A stretch of DNA of 64,000 nucleotides from Tessaracoccus antarcticus (GCF_003688855.1 NZ_REFW01000001.1:620001-684000); one strand, 5' to 3'; counted from the first letter of the stretch, positions 35,398 through 44,014 are shown. The notes: generated by a model from the sequence alone, not told the origin. A program made the numbers and translations.

Positions 35398-35874
35398 TCA
35401 GTGAGATTCGCCACGGCGGCCAGACATGAACAGCAGAAGCGCTCCACCAGCGGTTGCCACGGCCGCGATGGCGAGGTTGATGGTCCACAGGAGGCTTACG
35501 TCGCCGTCGGAGAAGAGCAGAAGCATGGCGGAATTGACCAGCCAGTGGAAGCAGGTCGCCAGAGCGATACGTGGGATCAACGCACGACCGGCCGTCACCA
35601 CCGCCAGACTCACCGACATCCCCACGGCGGATACCACGAAGACGCCGTACGCGAGGGCGCCCGCCGCGGGGAGCACGTAGAAGTGTCCCAGTCCGAACAG
35701 CAGGCCGGTGATCACACCGCTGACCATGACGGTGAAGCGTCTCTCCAGCAGGGGTTGCACCACCCCGCGCCAACCGATTTCCTCGCCAGCGGCACCGAGA
35801 AGCTGGAGGCCCAGCACGGCTGCCAGTGGCGCGGGGAGGGTTGCCATCACCAGGGATGGAGCTGGAACGCCCAC
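35398..35874 (-). pseudogene. CPBP (Abi) intramembrane metalloprotease, N-terminally truncated
   Basis: 158 residues from GTG 35874, against about 220-300 for the family. All three catalytic motifs remain: GEEIGWRG, FGLGHFY and CFHWLVNS. The N-terminal two or three helices are absent; upstream sequence in this frame is interrupted and quickly reaches the arsR promoter. AAAGGAG lies 14 bases before the GTG, too far for an ideal site. It may be a remnant cut by rearrangement at the arsR boundary, or a short functional form. CPBP proteases act in prenyl-protein processing, stress or bacteriocin immunity. Confidence 0.55.
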
Positions 35875-35905
35875 GAGGCTGCATCAAACTCCTTTCGTGT
35901 GCCTG

Positions 35906-35941
35906 TTGACATGCAATATTTCACTTGCCTATTGTGTACCC
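35906..35941 (+). promoter_or_regulatory. Promoter of the arsR-VOC operon, probably leaderless
   Basis: TTGACA at 35906-35911 is a perfect -35 hexamer. TATTGT at 35930-35935 lies 18 bases on. Six bases later is the GTG start codon at 35942, which places the transcription start at or next to the start codon. Confidence 0.65.
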
Positions 35942-36217
35942 GTGGTGGACATCTTCCGGGCGTTGGCGGACCAGACGCGTCGCCAGATCCTGGACGAGCT
36001 CGTGGACCGGGACGGTCAGACGCTGTTCGAGATCTGCTCACGGCTGACCATGAAACACGGCAACACATCCACCCGGCAGGCCATTTCTCAACACCTTGGT
36101 GTCCTGGAGGCTGCAGAACTCATCCGCTCGCACCGCGACGGACGAACCAAAGTCCACCACCTGAACATCGAACCGCTCCGCGAGCTCGCGACGCGGTGGC
36201 TCACCAAAAAGGAGTGA
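35942..36217 (+). CDS. ArsR-family HTH transcriptional regulator
   Basis: 91 residues from GTG 35942. The winged helix covers nearly the whole protein: VVDIFRALADQTRRQIL, TRQAISQHLGVLEAAELI and RDGRTKVHHLN. No cysteine pair typical of metal-sensing ArsR proteins is seen, so it likely senses something else or acts as an autorepressor. It is followed after 2 bp by a VOC protein gene whose ribosome site (AAGGAG) lies in the last codons, so the two form an operon; ArsR-VOC pairs are common and often regulated by the pair's own substrate. Confidence 0.85.
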   Translation: MVDIFRALADQTRRQILDELVDRDGQTLFEICSRLTMKHGNTSTRQAISQHLGVLEAAELIRSHRDGRTKVHHLNIEPLRELATRWLTKKE

Positions 36218-36219
36218 TC

Positions 36220-36612
36220 ATGCGCGCACGGCTGCACATCACCAGCGTTTTCGTCGACGATCAGGCGAAGGCCCTGGCCTTCTACACCGAGCAGCTGGGA
36301 TTCGTCCCCAGAACGGATGTCCCCCTCGGGAGCCACCGCTGGCTGACGGTGGGCGACACGACGGACGGCAACGCTGTGGAACTGCTCCTGGAACCCGACG
36401 AGCACCCCGCGGCCAAGGCGTTCAAGTCCGCACTGGTGGCCGACGGCATCCCCTGTACGTCGTTCGCCGTCGACGACGTCACCGCCGCCCACGCCGAACT
36501 CGAGCAGCGTGGTGTGCGCTTCACCCAGGCACCCACCTCCATGGGTGGAATGGTGACGGCTGTGCTGGACGACACGTGCGGCAACCTGATCCAGCTCGTC
36601 AGCCCCCAATGA
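36220..36612 (+). CDS. VOC (glyoxalase/bleomycin-resistance fold) family protein
   Basis: 130 residues from ATG 36220, 2 bp after arsR with AAGGAG correctly spaced. The paired beta-alpha-beta-beta-beta modules appear as HITSVFVDDQAKALAFYTEQ and SFAVDDVTAAHAELEQRGV, ending in DDTCGNLIQLV. Metal-binding positions (His near residue 5, Glu at about 54, His at about 93 and Gln near 126) are partly conserved. The substrate is not identifiable; possibilities include small-molecule isomerisation or antibiotic sequestration. Confidence 0.85.
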   Translation: MRARLHITSVFVDDQAKALAFYTEQLGFVPRTDVPLGSHRWLTVGDTTDGNAVELLLEPDEHPAAKAFKSALVADGIPCTSFAVDDVTAAHAELEQRGVRFTQAPTSMGGMVTAVLDDTCGNLIQLVSPQ

Positions 36613-36718
36613 GCACGCAGGGGGTCCCGCACCGCCGTCGGTCATCGACGCCAAGCGGCACGCAGTGACCAGGCCGACCCAGCCGCCCGAGCCAACTGCG
36701 GGAGTACCCTCTGGTGCC

Positions 36719-37135
36719 ATGGCACACACGAACGATCAGGACCTCATCCGCCGACTGCTGAGCACCCGCGGGCGCTGGGCCGTGGTGGGGCTGTCCCAGA
36801 ATCCCGATCGGACCGCGTACAGCATTGCGGGCTACCTCCAGAAGCTCGGCATGGACATTGTTGCGGTGCATCCCAAGGCCGAGTCCGTGCACGGCGCCCC
36901 GGGGTTCGCCACGCTCGCGGAGGTAACGGGTCCCATCGACGTCGTCGACGTATTCGTCCGTTCGGAGCTTGCCGGTGACGTGGTGGACCAGGCGATCGCC
37001 GTGGGCGCGAAGGCGGTGTGGCTGCAGCTCGGTGTGATCGACGAGGACGCAGCCGCGCGGGCCCGGAAGGCGGGGCTGGACGTGGTCATGGACACCTGCC
37101 CCGCCATCGAGGCACCTCGGTTGGGTATCGTCTGA
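36719..37135 (+). CDS. CoA-binding domain protein (YccU-like)
   Basis: 138 residues from ATG 36719. A single Rossmann CoA_binding_2 domain: GRWAVVGLSQNPDRTAYSIA, VAVHPKAESVHGAPGF, and AVWLQLGVIDEDAAARAR with the late VMDTCPAIEAPRLG. Homologues are small cytosolic proteins of unclear function. No strong ribosome site and no clear operon partner. The 106 bp before it show nothing recognisable. Confidence 0.82.
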   Translation: MAHTNDQDLIRRLLSTRGRWAVVGLSQNPDRTAYSIAGYLQKLGMDIVAVHPKAESVHGAPGFATLAEVTGPIDVVDVFVRSELAGDVVDQAIAVGAKAVWLQLGVIDEDAAARARKAGLDVVMDTCPAIEAPRLGIV

Positions 37136-37241
37136 GGGCCCGATCAGCCGCGCCAGAGGTGTCCACCGTGCGGAGCCGGACAGTACGCTCGCGAAACGGA
37201 CCGGGACGCTGCCTGTTTCCGCTCGATCCTGAGGAGTCCTC

Positions 37242-38264
37242 GTGTCCACCACCCTGCCCGTCATCGCCATCGGAGCCATGGGCGGCACCATCGCCATGAC
37301 CCCTGCCGCACCCAATGCCCCCGTGCGGCCGGGCCTTGACGCACACGACCTCGTGGCCGCGGCCCCGGGGCTCGCCGATGTGGCGGATCTGTGGGTGGAA
37401 AACATCTGCAACATCCCGTCGCCGTCGATCACTGTGGCGGAGGTACTCAGTGCGCTCGACTTCGCGCGACGCTCCGTCGCGGCCGGGGCTGTTGGCGTGA
37501 TGCTGACGCACGGGACCGACAACCTGGAGGAGACGGCCTACCTCCTTGACCTGCTGTGGGACGAGGAGGCCCCCATCGTGGTGACCGGGGCCATGCGTTC
37601 GGCCATGATGCCCGGCGCCGACGGACCCGCGAACCTGTTGGCAGCCGCCATCACGGCCAGCTCCTCCCTGGCCCGCGGAATCGGTGTGCTGACCTGCCTG
37701 AACGACACCGTCCACCTGGCGGCGAGGGTGACGAAGTCGTCGTCCATGACCATGCAGGCGTTCGAGTCGCCGGGCTTCAGTCCGGTGGGGCGCATCGTCG
37801 AGGGAACGCTCCGCCGACAGTGGAGCCCCGCGACGCAGCGCCCCGCAGCGCTCCCCGTCCCCACAGCCGGCCCCATCGACGTGGCGTTGTTGGAAGCGGC
37901 TTTTGGTGAGGACGGCCGGCTCATCTCGACGGCGCACCAGGCCGGATACAGGGGCATCGTCATCGCAGGGTCAGGGGTGGGTCACATGTCAGCGTCCGCC
38001 GCCGACGCGGTCTCCGCCGCCATCGCGGACGGGGTGAGCGTGGTGGTGGCGTCACGCACCGCCAGCGGCGGCACCGCCACCGCGATCTACGGCTACCCGG
38101 GCTCGGAGGCAGACCTCATTGAACGCGGCGCCGTCATGGCGGGAGACCTGTCACCCCGGAAGGCCCGCTTGCTGCTGCACGTGCTGCTGTCCGCCGATCG
38201 CGGGGCGGACGGGATCAGTGCCGAGTTCAACTCACGCGGGCGGGACTGCTTCCCCCGCGCCTGA
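37242..38264 (+). CDS. L-asparaginase/glutaminase family amidohydrolase
   Basis: 340 residues from GTG 37242 behind GAGGAG. The first catalytic threonine lies in AMGGTIAM (about 12-19), the second in MLTHGTDNLEETAY. Catalytic Lys/Asp are in the TGAMRSAMMPGADGPANL region. No signal peptide, so it is a cytosolic, type I-like enzyme hydrolysing asparagine (possibly glutamine) to aspartate and ammonia. The C-terminal 33 bp overlap the convergent tail-tube/AAA chimera gene. Confidence 0.87.
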   Translation: MSTTLPVIAIGAMGGTIAMTPAAPNAPVRPGLDAHDLVAAAPGLADVADLWVENICNIPSPSITVAEVLSALDFARRSVAAGAVGVMLTHGTDNLEETAYLLDLLWDEEAPIVVTGAMRSAMMPGADGPANLLAAAITASSSLARGIGVLTCLNDTVHLAARVTKSSSMTMQAFESPGFSPVGRIVEGTLRRQWSPATQRPAALPVPTAGPIDVALLEAAFGEDGRLISTAHQAGYRGIVIAGSGVGHMSASAADAVSAAIADGVSVVVASRTASGGTATAIYGYPGSEADLIERGAVMAGDLSPRKARLLLHVLLSADRGADGISAEFNSRGRDCFPRA

Positions 38265-38960
38265 GGCCACGTCGGCGGAGGAATTCTCAGCCACGACGAT
38301 GGGGCCGGCGTGTGCGGAGAGGAGTTGCAACACCTGGTCCACCCGGTCGGGCGCGAATCGGTCGTGGGAGTCCTGCACGGTGGAGCGTTTCGCGAACAGG
38401 GCGTCGGCTTCGTCCAGGAAGAGGACGTCGCCCTTCCGTGTGGCCTCGGCGAGTATGCGGTCGAGGACGGACGGCGTCTGGTCCTGATACTTCGACATCA
38501 GGGCACCGATGTTGACGCGACGCACCTCGGCGGAACGTTGCACGGCAAGATGTTCGGCGCGGAGCGAGGCCGGCGGGATGACACGCTCCCAACGCCCCAC
38601 GCTGAGGCTGAGGGACTCAACGACGGCACCCGTGCCCGGGTCGGGGACCACGCCGTAGCCACACACCCAGCAACTGTGCAGCGTGTAAGAGATGGAGAGG
38701 CCGTCGGACGGGTCGGTGAATGTCAGCCCGACGTCCTTGCGCAGGACGGGGCCCCGGGCCCAGAGGTCCAGCGCAAGATCGTCCCCCAGATCGCGCTCGA
38801 ACCGTGCGACGTCGGTGGTGGAGCGGCCGGGCACCGTCCGCGAGCTACCCGCATTCTCCCGGAACGTCACGACGTCAACGGTGTCGCGCAGTGGCCCCAC
38901 GAGGGACAGCCCGCTGACGACCTCGCCGTCCCAGCGCACTTCGATCCCGAAACTCCTCAT
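38232..38960 (-). CDS. Chimera of phage tail-tube (gp19-like) domain and partial AAA+ ATPase
   Basis: 242 residues from ATG 38960 (AGGGGAT upstream); the frame is open to 39059. Residues about 1-130 resemble gp19-type tail-tube proteins of contractile phage and extracellular injection systems (FGIEVRWDGEVVSGLS, CWVCGYGVVPDPGTG, VVESLSLSVGRWER). Residues about 155-225 resemble the AAA+ ATPase of such systems around Walker B (DVLFLDEADALFAKRS, DSHDRF), but Walker A and the rest of the ATPase are missing. No sheath, baseplate or spike gene is present. Probably a deletion fusion from a lost injection-system cluster, or a domesticated tube protein. The tube call is by eye. Confidence 0.6.
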   Translation of the reverse strand: MRSFGIEVRWDGEVVSGLSLVGPLRDTVDVVTFRENAGSSRTVPGRSTTDVARFERDLGDDLALDLWARGPVLRKDVGLTFTDPSDGLSISYTLHSCWVCGYGVVPDPGTGAVVESLSLSVGRWERVIPPASLRAEHLAVQRSAEVRRVNIGALMSKYQDQTPSVLDRILAEATRKGDVLFLDEADALFAKRSTVQDSHDRFAPDRVDQVLQLLSAHAGPIVVAENSSADVASGAGEAVPPA

Positions 38961-39151
38961 CTGTTGCCATCCCCTCGCAGGTGTGATCACCTCAGGGTAG
39001 GCCTCGTGCACGGCATCCGTGAAGGGTTTCCCGCCGGTTCCTCGGAGCCTGCGCGCCACCGGTGTCAGCTGGGTTCAGGAGGGTGGTTCAGGGGAGGCTT
39101 CGTCGGGTCCGTGGTCCACGCCGGGGAGGGGCGATGCACACCATGGATGAC

Positions 39152-39805
39152 TCAGCGACCCAGGAGTCCGCACTCGTGGGCCACCAGAACCAGACCGACG
39201 CGGTCGCGGGCCTCCAGCTTGGAGAGCAGCCTGCCGATGTGGGTCTTCACGGTGCCCTCCGCCATGTACAGGCGCTGGCCGATCTCGGTGTTGTTGGCCC
39301 CGGCCGCCACCTCGAGCAACACTTCTTTCTCACGCTCCGTGAGGGCGTCAAGACGGTCCGCGCACGGTGTGCTGCCGTCGGGCAGGGATGCGGCCACGTG
39401 GTCCAGCAGTCGGCGGGTGGCGGTCGGCGCGACGACGGCGGCACCGCCCGCGACCATGCGGACCGCGCCCAGCAGGTCCTCGGGCAGCGCATCCTTCAAC
39501 ATGAACCCCGACGCCCCGTTGCGCAGCGCCGCGAAGACGTATTCATCGAGGTCGAAAGTGGTGAGCACCAGCACCTTGGTGTCGACGTCGAGCTCGCTGA
39601 TGAGGCGGGTGGCCTCAGTGCCATCCATCACGGGCATCCGCACATCCATGAGGACCACGTCCACCTGGCGGGTCCTGACCATGGCGACGGCGTCCGCCCC
39701 GTTCCCGACCTCGCCGATCACCTCCATGTCGTCGGCGGCGTCGATGAGCATGCGCAGCCCGCTGCGCACCAGGGCCTGGTCGTCGGCAAGGACAACGCGG
39801 ATCAT
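39152..39805 (-). CDS. NarL/FixJ-family response regulator
   Basis: 217 residues. Receiver domain with Asp8-Asp9 and the phosphoacceptor Asp54 (VVLMDVRMPVMDG), LTTFD and the conserved Lys in MLKDALPEDL. A LuxR-type HTH at the C-terminus (LTEREKEVLLEVAAGANNTEIG, GTVKTHIGRLLSKL). It is the partner of the histidine kinase encoded immediately upstream, whose stop it overlaps by 4 bp. No adjacent target operon reveals the stimulus or regulon. Confidence 0.92.
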   Translation of the reverse strand: MIRVVLADDQALVRSGLRMLIDAADDMEVIGEVGNGADAVAMVRTRQVDVVLMDVRMPVMDGTEATRLISELDVDTKVLVLTTFDLDEYVFAALRNGASGFMLKDALPEDLLGAVRMVAGGAAVVAPTATRRLLDHVAASLPDGSTPCADRLDALTEREKEVLLEVAAGANNTEIGQRLYMAEGTVKTHIGRLLSKLEARDRVGLVLVAHECGLLGR

Positions 39806-41010
39806 GCTTGCTCCTTCTGTCGCAGCCAGCTGCGACCCAACTGGGCGGGCATGGGTAGTTGCGCCGACACCTGCCAGCCACCGCCCATCCGAGGACCGGC
39901 AGAGAACGTGCCGCCCATGGTCGTCACCCTCTCACGCATCCCCCGCACCCCGGTGCCCGAGGGGTCGATGGTGGTGGTGCCGGCCACGCCGTCGTCGACA
40001 GAGCGGATGGCGATGCAATCCGGCTCGAACCGCAGCGTCACCTGGGCCTGCGCCGTCGGTCCTGCGTGCTTGAGGAAGTTCGTGACGCTCTCCTGCACCA
40101 CCCGGAAAACGGCCAACCCGAGGGAGTCGGGAACCACGGGGTAGTCGTCGGGGATCTCCAGGGTGATGCGATCACCCGCTGCCGCCACCATGTCGGGGAT
40201 CTGGCGCAGCGAGGGCGTCGGTTCGAACGCTGCATGTTCCTCGCCGCGCAGCAGGGCCACGATCCGGCGCATCTCCCCGATGGATGTGCGCCCGGTGTGG
40301 GCGATGACGTCCAGTGCCTCGGCGGAGCGTTCCGGATACTTGGCGGCCATGGCCTTGGCGCCTTCAGCCTGCACCACGATCACGGAGAGGGAATGGGCCA
40401 CCACGTCGTGCAGTTCTCGTGCGACGTCGGTGCGGGCACGGTCGTCGGCCAACTGGGATGCCTGCTCCAGCCGTGTGGTGCTGGCGGTGAACCGCTCCTC
40501 CGCCAGGGCACGGTCCAGGAGGTCGGACCGGTGCATTTCCTGCAACCTGCGCCCCACGAGGTACGCCACGGCCACCAACGCCAGGCACAGCGTCATCAGC
40601 AGCGCCCCGGCGGCGAACCGCTGTTGCAGCGGGATGTTCCCCAGCCACGACAGGGGACCCGCCACCGAGCCGATCGCCCCCACCGCCAGGACCGCCCAAC
40701 CGAGTGGCCCTTCGCACCAGCGTGCGACGGAGTACACGATGACCAGCACCGTCACGATGGCGGGGCTGGGCCCGTCGAGTTGCAGCACCATCCCGGTCCC
40801 GGCGACGGTGCACAGCAGCACCGAAAGCCACGGCACCACGCGGCGGAACGCCAGCGACGCCACCATGAGACCGGGCCACAGGATGGTGGGCAGCAGGTCC
40901 GCCGGACGCAGCCACCACATGGGCGCGACAAGCATCGCAAACGCGCCCACCGCCACGAGCGCGTCGACGCCCATCCGGCGGCGGTCCTTCGACAAGCCGG
41001 TGCCTACCAT
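39802..41010 (-). CDS. Sensor histidine kinase (HPK7/HisKA_3 type)
   Basis: 402 residues with about five N-terminal helices (to about 155) and no large periplasmic loop, so it probably senses at the membrane. The HisKA_3 motif ARELHDVVAHSLSVI puts the phosphorylated His at 201; the ATPase domain ends with GTGVRGMRERVTTMGG. Its stop overlaps the response-regulator start (ATGA), so the two are co-translated. Such NarL pairs with intramembrane kinases often respond to envelope stress, but that is only an analogy. Confidence 0.9.
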   Translation of the reverse strand: MVGTGLSKDRRRMGVDALVAVGAFAMLVAPMWWLRPADLLPTILWPGLMVASLAFRRVVPWLSVLLCTVAGTGMVLQLDGPSPAIVTVLVIVYSVARWCEGPLGWAVLAVGAIGSVAGPLSWLGNIPLQQRFAAGALLMTLCLALVAVAYLVGRRLQEMHRSDLLDRALAEERFTASTTRLEQASQLADDRARTDVARELHDVVAHSLSVIVVQAEGAKAMAAKYPERSAEALDVIAHTGRTSIGEMRRIVALLRGEEHAAFEPTPSLRQIPDMVAAAGDRITLEIPDDYPVVPDSLGLAVFRVVQESVTNFLKHAGPTAQAQVTLRFEPDCIAIRSVDDGVAGTTTIDPSGTGVRGMRERVTTMGGTFSAGPRMGGGWQVSAQLPMPAQLGRSWLRQKEQA

Positions 41011-41135
41011 GCCCGCAAGCCTAGAGGTCGGGCCCGGGGAGAAGGATCAGACCGGGGGCCTTCATGGGCGGACCAGGGTCTGATCAGGGGTTCCACGGGT
41101 GACCCACCCCTACGCCCGTCGGTACTGTTGCGGAC

Positions 41136-41261
41136 ATGATGCGCAAGTTCTTCTGGTTGCTCACAGTGGTGGCCACGACCTCCGTCGTCTTCAGTTTCAT
41201 GGATCGTCGGAGGGCCAAACAACGCCGGGAACTCTGGGCTGAGGCCACGGACCCGCTCTGA
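41136..41261 (+). CDS. DLW-39 family small protein
   Basis: 41 residues from ATG 41136 (or MRK from 41139). One hydrophobic segment (WLLTVVATTSVVFSF) is followed by a basic stretch (MDRRRAKQQR) and the family hallmark ELWAEATDPL at the C-terminus. DLW-39 proteins are tiny, actinobacteria-specific, single-pass and of unknown function, often near gyrA. Here the stop codon shares a base with the start of the yfcE-like gene (TGATG), indicating coupling. Confidence 0.8.
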   Translation: MMRKFFWLLTVVATTSVVFSFMDRRRAKQRRELWAEATDPL

Positions 41262-41794
41262 TGCTGAAGGTGCTGGTGCTGTCGGACACGCACGCGCCGC
41301 GGAGGTGGAGGGGGGTGCCTGAGACGCTCAGGAAGCCGCTGGAACACTGCGACCTCATCCTCCACGCGGGCGACGTCTGCACCACCGACGTCCTCGACGA
41401 GCTCACCACCTTCGCGCCAGTCCATGCCGTGCTGGGCAACAACGACGGCGACGACATCGCGGCCTGGGGTGCACCGCTGGAGCAGGAACTGGAACTGGAG
41501 GGTGTGCGGGTGGCGATGATCCACATCGCCGGACCCAAGCAGGGTCGTGGTCGCCGGATGGGCCTCCAGTTTCCCGACTCTGACATGGTCGTGTTCGGCC
41601 ACTCGCACACGCCGGTGGACATGGTGGAGGCCGGCACACACCTGTTCAACCCCGGCTCGCCCACCGATCCCCGACGTGAACCGATGGGCAGCTACGGCTG
41701 GTTGGAACTGGACTCAGGCAGCGTGGTGTCCCACCGCATCCATGTCATCCCCCGGCCGCCCCGTGCCACGTCGCGAACAGGCACCCCTTCCTGA
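41261..41794 (+). CDS. YfcE/MJ0936-family metallophosphoesterase
   Basis: 177 residues. The dimetal motifs are ordered as expected: LSDTHAPRR (residues 8-10 region), HAGDVCT, LGNNDGDD and VFGHSHTPVD. This is a small calcineurin-like phosphodiesterase with activity on artificial or cyclic phosphodiesters in characterised relatives; the natural substrate is not known. Translation is coupled to the DLW-39 gene. A hairpin follows about 55 bp after the stop. Confidence 0.88.
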   Translation: MLKVLVLSDTHAPRRWRGVPETLRKPLEHCDLILHAGDVCTTDVLDELTTFAPVHAVLGNNDGDDIAAWGAPLEQELELEGVRVAMIHIAGPKQGRGRRMGLQFPDSDMVVFGHSHTPVDMVEAGTHLFNPGSPTDPRREPMGSYGWLELDSGSVVSHRIHVIPRPPRATSRTGTPS

Positions 41795-41847
41795 GCTCAG
41801 GGAGGCGTCCCAGACACCATCCGGCAGGTCGTCGCCCGGCCCCCATG

Positions 41848-41889
41848 CAGGCGTGGATGACGGCCGCGTGCTCGGTAGATCCACGCCTG
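41848..41889 (+). terminator. Hairpin terminator after the yfcE-like gene
   Basis: CAGGCGTGGAT (41848-41858) pairs perfectly with ATCCACGCCTG (41879-41889) over a 20-base loop, about 54 bp after the stop codon. Confidence 0.6.
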
Positions 41890-42011
41890 TGGGGAGTGAG
41901 TCTGACGTGACGGGAGTATTCCAGACCGGCTTTCGTGCGGGGCCTGCACGCCGGGGAAATGTTCATCCTCCCGTGGCGGTAGACTCGACACCGATGAAGA
42001 GGAGGGTGCCC

Positions 42012-42428
42012 ATGGGGCTCAATCACCAACAGATCGGCGAGGTGGCCGAGCGCACCGGCCTGTCCCTGCGCACCATCCGCTACTACGAGGAAGTCGGGCT
42101 GGTCACACCATCGACCCGCTCCCAGGGCGGGTTCAGGTTGTACAGCGAGGTGGACGTGGCTCGGCTGGAGCTGGTCAAGCGGATGAAGCCGCTCGACTTC
42201 AGCCTTGAGGAGATGGGCGAACTGCTCGGGGTGCTCGATGCGCTTGAGTCGGACGCACCGCACGTCGAGGAACGCGAGGCCCTGCTGGAGCGTCTGGCCA
42301 CATTCCGACGTGCCACCGAAGTGCAATGCGTGAGCCTGCGTTCCCAGCTCGAGTCCGCTGAGGGCTTCGCCAGCAGCCTTCGTCGGGAGATCCGGCGTCA
42401 GGCCCGCGTCGTGGCGCAGTCACGTTGA
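42012..42428 (+). CDS. MerR-family transcriptional regulator
   Basis: 138 residues from ATG 42012 with GAGGAGGG just upstream; another in-frame ATG at 41994 lies about 8 bases after TAGACT (41980-41985), so a leaderless longer form is possible. HTH region: IGEVAERTGLSLRTIRYYEEVGL and TPSTRSQGGFRLYSE. A coiled dimerisation helix follows with only one cysteine (CVSLRS), so a metal sensor is unlikely. Its stop codon overlaps the TTG start of the release factor 3 gene. Confidence 0.85.
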   Translation: MGLNHQQIGEVAERTGLSLRTIRYYEEVGLVTPSTRSQGGFRLYSEVDVARLELVKRMKPLDFSLEEMGELLGVLDALESDAPHVEEREALLERLATFRRATEVQCVSLRSQLESAEGFASSLRREIRRQARVVAQSR

Positions 42429-44014
42429 GCACGCCGACGAAGGCCGCGACGGCGGTCGTGGGGCAGAGTTCGCGGCGGCGGAGCATTGCGGTGATCTCCC
42501 ACCCGGATGCTGGGAAGTCCACACTGACCGAGGCGTTGGCCCTGCACGCCCACGTGATCAGCGAGGCCGGGGCCGTGCATGGCAAGCACGGGCGCGCGCG
42601 AGTGGTCTCGGACTGGTTGGAGATGGAGCAGAAGCGGGGCATCTCGATCACTTCGGCAGCGCTCCAGTTCGCTTTCGAGGACGTTGTCATCAACCTCCTG
42701 GACACTCCGGGTCACGCCGACTTCTCCGAGGACACCTTCCGGGTGCTGACCGCGGTGGACGCTGCCGTCATGCTCCTGGATGCAGGCAAGGGTCTGGAAC
42801 CGCAGACCCTGAAACTCTTCGAGGTGTGCCGGCGCCGCGGTGTCCCGGTCATCACCTTCATCAACAAGTGGGACCGGCCGGGCCTCGATGCGCTGGCCCT
42901 GTGTGACGAACTCGAACAACGGATCAACCTCCGCGCCACCCCCGTGACCTGGCCGATCGGGGAAGCGGGTCACTTCCAGGGACTCCTGGATGCACGCACG
43001 AAGGACGTGACGCTCTACTCGCGCGCATCAGGTGGCGCAACGCTGGCCGATGAGCAGCACCTCAGCCTGGACGCGGCCCGGACGGTGGTGGGCCCCGATC
43101 TCGACGAGGCACTCGACTCCCTCGGATTGCTCGAGCCCCTCGACCTCGATTCTTTCCGTGCCGGTACCACGACCCCGTTGCTTTTCGGCGCCGCTCTGTC
43201 GAACATCGGTGTGCAACAGCTCCTGGATGTCATCTCCGAACTCGCGCCGCCACCGTCGGCCCGCGTCGACAACGATGGAACCGAGCGCGCCATCGCTGCC
43301 CCCTTCAGCGGCTTCGTGTTCAAGATGCAAGCGGGTATGGACCCCCACCATCGTGACCACGTCGCCTACGTCCGGGTCTGCTCCGGTGAGTTCCAGCGCG
43401 GCATGATCGTCACCCACGCAACCTCTGGTCGGCCCTTCGCCACCAAGTACGCGCTGTCGGTCTTCGGCCAGGCACGAGAGACCATCGAAACCGCCTACCC
43501 CGGCGACATCGTGGGGCTTGTCAACGCCACCAACCTGGCGGTGGGAGACACGCTGTATGCCCCCGGACCGGCGGTGACGTTCCCACCGATGCCCGTCTTC
43601 GACCCGGAGCACTTCGTCACCGCGCGGGTGACCGATCTGGGCCGTTCCAAACAGTTCCGCCGAGGGATCGCCCAACTGGAGAAGGAGGGTGTTGTCCAGG
43701 TCCTCACCTCCGAGGCCCGCGGCGACTCCGTTCCCATCCTGGCGGCGGTGGGACCCCTGCAGTTCGAGGTCGCGGCCTTCCGGATGGAACACGAGTTCAA
43801 CGCCCCGATCCACATGGAGCCGCTGAGCTTCACCCTGGCCCGGCGAACCACCGACGCCGATGCCCAGCTGCTGGCCGGCCGCCATGGCATCGAACTGACC
43901 CGCCGCTCAGATGGCACAATGCTTGCTCTCGTACGGGATGTGTGGAGGCTCAAGACATTGCAGCGTGAGGCGCCGGGACTCGTGTTCGAACGACTATCTG
44001 CCGTCTCGCGATGA
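42425..44014 (+). CDS. prfC: Peptide chain release factor 3
   Basis: 529 residues, family length. Start is TTG 42425, overlapping the merR stop. GTPase motifs: SHPDAGKSTLTEAL (G1, about 25-38), RGISITSAA (G2), LLDTPGHADFSED (G3) and FINKWDRPG (G4). RF3 is a translational GTPase that removes RF1/RF2 from ribosomes after peptide release. The C-terminal domain contains FRMEHEFNAPIHMEPLSF, as in RF3. Coupling to a MerR regulator by a 4-bp overlap and a TTG start is unusual for a housekeeping factor; RF3 is dispensable and patchily distributed. Confidence 0.9.
   Translation: MSTPTKAATAVVGQSSRRRSIAVISHPDAGKSTLTEALALHAHVISEAGAVHGKHGRARVVSDWLEMEQKRGISITSAALQFAFEDVVINLLDTPGHADFSEDTFRVLTAVDAAVMLLDAGKGLEPQTLKLFEVCRRRGVPVITFINKWDRPGLDALALCDELEQRINLRATPVTWPIGEAGHFQGLLDARTKDVTLYSRASGGATLADEQHLSLDAARTVVGPDLDEALDSLGLLEPLDLDSFRAGTTTPLLFGAALSNIGVQQLLDVISELAPPPSARVDNDGTERAIAAPFSGFVFKMQAGMDPHHRDHVAYVRVCSGEFQRGMIVTHATSGRPFATKYALSVFGQARETIETAYPGDIVGLVNATNLAVGDTLYAPGPAVTFPPMPVFDPEHFVTARVTDLGRSKQFRRGIAQLEKEGVVQVLTSEARGDSVPILAAVGPLQFEVAAFRMEHEFNAPIHMEPLSFTLARRTTDADAQLLAGRHGIELTRRSDGTMLALVRDVWRLKTLQREAPGLVFERLSAVSR

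Noticed and set aside
36613..36718. A short gene between the VOC and CoA-binding genes
   Set aside because: No start with a ribosome site and no motif; the open frames are too short and low in support.
38960..39059. Upstream in-frame extension of the tube/AAA chimera to 39059
   Set aside because: ATG 38960 has a better ribosome site and begins directly at the tube-like domain; the extra 33 residues have no matching feature, though they cannot be excluded.
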